Position numbers and translations under genes: made by a program
Source: a virus
Virus record (IMG/VR): IMGVR_UViG_3300046318_000474
Location: 1 to 37,002 of that record
Direction: 5' to 3' (one strand)
DNA: 37,002 nt
The notes under the pieces: model-generated
Seen by the model: the letters and a program-made list of their open reading frames with translations, nothing else
Told to the model about the DNA's origin: nothing
Databases searched by the model: none
Shown: in pieces, positions 33,401 through 37,002 of the stretch
Layout of the letters: every line of letters begins with the position of its first letter
Numbering within the stretch: the stretch's first letter is position 1

Positions 33401-33994
33401 ATGACCTTACAATCTTCCGGTGCAATAACACTAGCTAATATTCAGACAGAGTTTGGTGGTTCTAATCCAATTGGTCTCAACGAATATTACGCCGGTGGGA
33501 CATATGTTCCATCCTATACTACTGGTGTTAATGGTGCAGTACCATCAAGCGGTGCTATCAAACTATCAGATTTTTATGGAACAACATTAGGACTGTCTAC
33601 TACGATGACAGTCGGAAGCGCGTCATATACACTAGTTAAAACTAACTATTATGTAGATGGGTTTATTGGAGCCGGATCGCAACAAGATCTTGTTGCACCA
33701 ACTATTGGTTCAGTGTCACCTACTACATTTCGTGGAACTGAAGTCAAAGCACTGTATTGGATACAGGTCACCACCGGCCATAGTGGTACAACAGGTAGCG
33801 TTGCATTAGAATTGTCCGGAAATCAAGCCTCTGGATTTGTTACAGATGTTAGAATTGCTGGTGTATCAGTTGGTAGTATTGGCACACCTTCATACGACGG
33901 CACTGCTAATACTACAAGATTCAGTCTTGGCACAGGTGGTACATGGACAAATCCATTTGGAACAAGTGGCACAAAAGCAATTATAATATTATAA
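33401..33994 (+). CDS. Short tail fibre-like/virion structural protein
   Basis: 197 residues with an AAAGGA ribosome site overlapping the end of the S74 fibre. The N-terminus 'MTLQSSGAITLANIQTEFGGSNPIGLNEYY' and 'GAVPSSGAIKLSDFYGTT' is a recurring module in phages of aquatic bacteria, usually at the start of fibre or tip proteins. The remainder is Gly/Ser/Thr-rich beta sequence ('TTGHSGTTGSVALELSGNQASGFVTDVRIAGV'). It probably attaches to the fibre as a small accessory or tip protein. No enzymatic motif is seen. Confidence 0.6.
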   Translation: MTLQSSGAITLANIQTEFGGSNPIGLNEYYAGGTYVPSYTTGVNGAVPSSGAIKLSDFYGTTLGLSTTMTVGSASYTLVKTNYYVDGFIGAGSQQDLVAPTIGSVSPTTFRGTEVKALYWIQVTTGHSGTTGSVALELSGNQASGFVTDVRIAGVSVGSIGTPSYDGTANTTRFSLGTGGTWTNPFGTSGTKAIIIL

Positions 33995-34008
33995 ACAGGT
34001 AATATAAT

Positions 34009-34119
34009 ATGGATGAAGAACAAAATACACCAATTATAACAGAAACAGTGATAATTGACGAGATATCAGAAGATGGCACTCGTATATACACTGTAATTGT
34101 GAATCAAGAGGAATTATAA
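34009..34119 (+). CDS. Small acidic ORF (36 residues), unknown
   Basis: An ATG at 34009, weakly preceded by ACAGGTAA, opens 36 codons with many Glu, Asp and Ile residues and two short strand-like parts ('TPIITETVIIDEIS', 'TRIYTVIV'). Its stop overlaps the next start (TAATG), which argues for translation. Similar tiny acidic ORFs occur between phage fibre genes. Nothing about function can be said. Confidence 0.45.
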   Translation: MDEEQNTPIITETVIIDEISEDGTRIYTVIVNQEEL

Positions 34120-34583
34120 TGATTGCCAAACGCTATCTATATAGTACAGTCTGTGCAGACTTGGTTACTTTGCAAGATGGAGAATTGCTTCAAGGCATGA
34201 TTGATCAAAGTGCATATGCCAAACTATATGGAGTCTTTGTATATACTGGGCACAGTGAAATTGTGTCAAGTAATGCCAATAACGTAGGAATGTATTGGGA
34301 ATCGACAGGCAGATTTCAGCCAAATACTATAGAAGTTCCATGCGATGTTAGAGCTACTGGCGAAACAACATGGTTGTGCGTATCACAAAATGATGAAATA
34401 CGTAGAGAAGTACAAGAACAGATTGTTAATGGATCTTATATTCTTCCAGCTACGTGGGGATTTTTAGTTCTTGATGGATCTGTGCAAGTCGAAGGCAAAA
34501 CAGCAAACCAATTTCAGTTTTTTCGTGCGAGAGATATAGATGTAGAAGTTCAAGGAACTAGTGTTCTTCTTTTGGTAAAATAG
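34119..34583 (+). CDS. Unknown protein, possible beta-barrel (cupin-like) fold
   Basis: 154 residues with an AGAGGAAT ribosome site, coupled to the 36-residue ORF. The C-terminal part 'GSYILPATWGFLVLDGSVQVEGKTANQFQFFRARDIDVEVQGTSVLLLVK' has the strand-turn-strand pattern of a jelly roll or cupin, but without a clear metal-binding His set. It contains Cys residues (about 12, 75, 87). I do not recognise the family. Its place at the end of the fibre cluster could mean a fibre chaperone or decoration protein. Confidence 0.5.
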   Translation: MIAKRYLYSTVCADLVTLQDGELLQGMIDQSAYAKLYGVFVYTGHSEIVSSNANNVGMYWESTGRFQPNTIEVPCDVRATGETTWLCVSQNDEIRREVQEQIVNGSYILPATWGFLVLDGSVQVEGKTANQFQFFRARDIDVEVQGTSVLLLVK

Positions 34584-34590
34584 TGTGGCA

Positions 34591-34598
34591 TATAAATA
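34591..34598 (+). promoter_or_regulatory. T4-type late promoter TATAAATA
   Basis: Exact TATAAATA in the 33-nt gap between two genes. A start near 34604 precedes an AAAGAGG ribosome site and the GTG start at 34617. Correct strand, spacing and intergenic position make this one of the two best promoter calls in the window. Confidence 0.7.
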
Positions 34599-34616
34599 AA
34601 AACAAAAGAGGTTACT

Positions 34617-34946
34617 GTGGCACTTAAGGCAAACATCACGATTGATCAAGGAACAGATTTCTCAACGACCATCGATGTAACCGACGAAGATGGTAACTCA
34701 ATTGATCTATCCGGATATACCGGAACTTCTCAGATGCGTAAGCATTATACATCATCCAATGCCACTGCTTTTTCAGTAGCAGTAACCGTATTGACCGGTG
34801 CTGTTACTATTAGTATGAATGCTGCGACCACAGGAACGCTGACATCTGGTAGATATGTCTACGATGTAGAATTAAGAGATGCTGCAAACACAGTTTCAAG
34901 ATTGGTCGAAGGTATTGTAACGGTATCTCCTCAAGTAACGAGATAA
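34617..34946 (+). CDS. Small virion structural protein (Ig-like beta fold)
   Basis: 109 residues, GTG start at 34617 with AAAGAGG upstream and an exact late promoter. 'ANITIDQGTDFSTTIDVTDEDGNSIDLSGYTGTSQMRKHYTSS' and 'LTSGRYVYDVELRDAANTVSRLVEGIVTVSPQVT' form a repeated-strand pattern common in T4-like cyanophage virion proteins of unknown name, similar to small baseplate or receptor-binding beta domains. Its own promoter suggests high expression. Paired with the following 86-residue gene, three bases apart. Confidence 0.6.
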   Translation: MALKANITIDQGTDFSTTIDVTDEDGNSIDLSGYTGTSQMRKHYTSSNATAFSVAVTVLTGAVTISMNAATTGTLTSGRYVYDVELRDAANTVSRLVEGIVTVSPQVTR

Positions 34947-34949
34947 GAC

Positions 34950-35210
34950 ATGGCAATCAAAGCTTCCATCATTAAAAACACAGCATTAAAAGCTAAAGTT
35001 ACCAACACCGATGGTAGACTTTCGATTGCCACACCTATTACACTTAAGAACCAGATCCAAGAGATCCGAAGTATTGAAGATTTTGGTGATGTTGATGAGA
35101 TCAATGTAACCAATGGTGCTTCATTGGTTTACAACTCAACTAGTAGTAGATATGAAATCAGACCGTTTGAATTGGGTGATCTCGGCAACATCGACCTTGG
35201 AGAGTTTTAA
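34950..35210 (+). CDS. Small conserved virion-associated protein
   Basis: 86 residues. N-terminal 'MAIKASIIKNTALKAKV' is basic; the C-terminal half 'FGDVDEINVTNGASLVYNSTSSRYEIRPFELGDLGNIDLGEF' follows a 'DDVDxVxVxxGxxLVYNxxxxxYE' pattern recurring in fibre-region proteins of T4-like aquatic phages. Function unknown; the operon context suggests a virion component. It is the last rightward gene and ends two bases before the stop of the convergent glycosyltransferase gene. Confidence 0.55.
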   Translation: MAIKASIIKNTALKAKVTNTDGRLSIATPITLKNQIQEIRSIEDFGDVDEINVTNGASLVYNSTSSRYEIRPFELGDLGNIDLGEF

Positions 35211-35212
35211 GT

Positions 35213-37002
35213 TTATCTGCGGCGAACAAAGTGATAGTCGCCGTCTACTTCTCCGCCGCAGAACATTCCTGATACATTATCGAATCCAATCGAATTCATA
35301 TACTCGATAATCTCCTGTGCTTTAGGAGCACCCTTGTTATAATCCACATGCTGCATCTCTAGAATGATGTTATCACAATTTCTGATAACGCCTGCAGCTC
35401 CCTTAATAATATCAAGTTCTGCACCTTGTACATCCATCTTGATAAGATCAGGCAATGGGAAGTCCTGTGTTATAACAACCTGATCCAATGTCGATGTGTA
35501 TCTCTTTACCGGTTTGGCGAATAGTGTATCGGCCAATGGGCTGAGTTCAATATTCTCCTTATAGAGTGAGTTGCCACCAGGATTCTCTGTGTTTTCCCAG
35601 AATTCTACCTCTTGCCCAGATACGCTTCCAAGTACGCCGCAACTATGCTTAAGACCTTCTTCCTCGTAGATGAACTTGGTCGCATCCATTGCGTCGAACA
35701 CTACATATTCAGCACTCGGCCAGATCGTCTTAGCTTTGTCAGTCCAGTGAAGTACACATGCACCGATATCATAGATGACCTTTGGTTCAAACCCATTGGT
35801 TTTGAGTTTCTTCAGGTAATCGATATGGTCCTGTGGGAATAAATCCATCTGCCGAAGTTCACGCAAACGAGTCTTTTCTGCAGATTCAGTATACATGTTT
35901 GTTACCACCGGCAATTCGGGAGTGAATATGCGTTGCCCAACATGACCACATACAATCGATGTATCACACCAGATAGTGTATCCTTTGTCTCGTGCCTTCC
36001 TGCAGAAATCTAGATCCTCACTGAATGTATTGGCGTGATCTAATGCCTGATGGTATACGAACTGTGGATATCCTACGTCAGCAAAGACTTCCTTCTTGAC
36101 GAGAACGCACCCAAAACCACAACCACCAACCTCGATTAGACCCTTACCATACAGATTCTCGTATGGCAGGTGTCTCAATTGATGATCATAGATCTCAATA
36201 GTCTGATGATCGGTACGTTGGCGATAGATGCCAGATATGATTGGTTTGTTTCCAGCTAACATCTTCTGCAGTGTATCTGGTGCAAAGATCATATCATGAT
36301 CGACTGCAAAGAGATAATCGTATCCCTTAACTGTCCAATCAGCAATCAAGTTACGAACCTGGTCTACGGCATATCCATAGAAGTATTGGAAGTGTGCCTT
36401 GTATCCTTCAGGAATGATCTGGTCATAGATCGACTTGAATGTATCACCTTCGATGTCATTCTTACATGGAATAGCAATTAAAATATTCTTCATTTCAACA
36501 TTCTTTTTAATAGGATTTTGTTCAAACCATTTACCAAAGATGGCCTTTTCACGTTCGAACTGCTCGGGTGAAACGATGGTGACCGTAGGATCGGTAACGG
36601 TTGCAGACATTGGCGTTTCGAAATCGATGTTGTAAATCAGATAGTTCTTCTTATCATTCACCAATGCATTATGGAAGATAACATCATCGCCGAAATTGAT
36701 CAAGAGACCATCCGGAATTGGTTGCCAATTCTTCTTGTGAACAAACATTAATTGACCAAAGCAATGGATGACCATTCCTGGTTGCCATTCAAGGAAGTCA
36801 ATTGATCCATCTGTCTTTGCTGGTTGACCTAATGCAGGATCACCAACAATAATACCGAAAGCGCCGGCATCTGGTGCTTTCATCCGTGGTTCGATCTTAT
36901 CGAACAGTGTAGGATTAAATACAATGTCATCGTTGACGATGCAGAGTAGATCATAGTTACTATTTTCTACACCAAGATTCCATGCAGGATTAACACCACA
37001 AT
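35213..37002 (-). CDS. Glycosyltransferase-glycosyltransferase-FkbM methyltransferase fusion (5' end outside window)
   Basis: Open from the right edge to the stop at 35213, so the Met at 36883 is internal; 595 codons seen. First domain (partial GT-A): 'CGVNPAWNLGVENSNYDLLCIVNDDIVF', with NDD as DxD-like motif, to about 90 residues past the 36883 Met. Second GT-A domain (counted from that Met, 131-330): 'ILIAIPCKND', 'QVRNLI', 'YLFAVDHDMIFAPDTLQKML' (D195, D197), 'GCGFGCVLVKKEVF', 'SEDLDFCRKARDKGY'. Third (369-545): FkbM-type methyltransferase with 'VIYDIGA' and 'DLIKMDVQGAELDIIKGA'. It should build and O-methylate a glycan. The target (virion protein, host surface sugar or DNA) is unknown. 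An internal Met at 131 ('MKNILIAIPC') may mark a fusion point. Confidence 0.85.
   Translation of the reverse strand, partial: CGVNPAWNLGVENSNYDLLCIVNDDIVFNPTLFDKIEPRMKAPDAGAFGIIVGDPALGQPAKTDGSIDFLEWQPGMVIHCFGQLMFVHKKNWQPIPDGLLINFGDDVIFHNALVNDKKNYLIYNIDFETPMSATVTDPTVTIVSPEQFEREKAIFGKWFEQNPIKKNVEMKNILIAIPCKNDIEGDTFKSIYDQIIPEGYKAHFQYFYGYAVDQVRNLIADWTVKGYDYLFAVDHDMIFAPDTLQKMLAGNKPIISGIYRQRTDHQTIEIYDHQLRHLPYENLYGKGLIEVGGCGFGCVLVKKEVFADVGYPQFVYHQALDHANTFSEDLDFCRKARDKGYTIWCDTSIVCGHVGQRIFTPELPVVTNMYTESAEKTRLRELRQMDLFPQDHIDYLKKLKTNGFEPKVIYDIGACVLHWTDKAKTIWPSAEYVVFDAMDATKFIYEEEGLKHSCGVLGSVSGQEVEFWENTENPGGNSLYKENIELSPLADTLFAKPVKRYTSTLDQVVITQDFPLPDLIKMDVQGAELDIIKGAAGVIRNCDNIILEMQHVDYNKGAPKAQEIIEYMNSIGFDNVSGMFCGGEVDGDYHFVRRR

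Noticed and set aside
35220-35243. CGGCGA...TCGCCG hairpin at the convergent gene ends as a terminator
   Set aside because: Six-bp stem with a 12-nt loop and no T-run on either side; lies in coding sequence for the basic C-terminus.
36883-36883. ATG at 36883 as the true start of the glycosyltransferase gene
   Set aside because: The frame continues upstream to the window edge and encodes a recognisable GT-A N-terminal half with an NDD motif.

Overview
The window is part of the late structural region of a tailed phage with a contractile tail (myovirus morphology) of the T4 superfamily. Almost every gene is a tail, baseplate, head-completion or fibre gene. The large repeat-rich wedge proteins (gp7, gp8 and DUF4815 types), the collagen-like GYTGS fibre and the N-terminal 'LQSSGAI...LSDFYG' fibre protein resemble the marine/freshwater T4-like group (cyanophages, pelagiphages and relatives) more than enteric T4. 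The host cannot be read from the sequence. DNA is AT-rich by eye. There are no tRNAs, rRNAs, insertion sequences or CRISPR arrays, and no gene-free stretch above about 50 bases.

Layout. (1) 1-7093, minus strand, read from 7093 leftwards: head completion nuclease gp4; a gp2 (DNA end protector)-like protein; a tail-tube-fold protein (gp54-like); a gp26-type chaperone that appears to be joined by -1 ribosomal frameshifting to a 60-codon second frame (a G/GT-type tail assembly chaperone pair); a 706-residue tape-measure/hub protein with an embedded lysozyme-like domain; and a second related protein carrying an M15-type peptidase that runs off the left edge. Neighbouring genes overlap or abut, so translation is probably coupled. 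(2) 7097-7110: a perfect 14-bp palindrome that gives a T4-type late promoter box (TATAAATA) on both strands. (3) 7140-14182, plus strand: gp48, gp53, gp27-like hub, gp5-like spike, gp25, gp6, and a homing-endonuclease-like gene slotted between gp6 and gp7. (4) 14179-29458: very large gp7, gp8 and DUF4815-type baseplate proteins, a further conserved structural protein and a tiny coiled-coil protein. (5) 29458-35210: two repeat fibres (one with a C-terminal S74 chaperone), a short fibre-like protein and several small virion or unknown proteins; the last two have their own TATAAATA promoter. (6) 35213-37002, minus strand: a partial glycosyltransferase-glycosyltransferase-FkbM methyltransferase fusion.

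How it works together. gp27-like and gp5-like proteins form the central hub and spike. gp25, gp6, gp53, gp7 and gp8 form the wedges. gp48 and gp54 cap the baseplate and start the tube. The tape-measure/chaperone genes set tail length. The usual gp5 lysozyme is absent; cell-wall cutting appears to be moved into two paralogous minus-strand proteins, one with a lysozyme-like and one with a peptidase domain. The most notable points are the frameshift signal at 4101-4173, the paired hydrolases, the palindromic bidirectional late promoter, the GT-GT-FkbM fusion, and a domain repeat shared by two unrelated baseplate genes.
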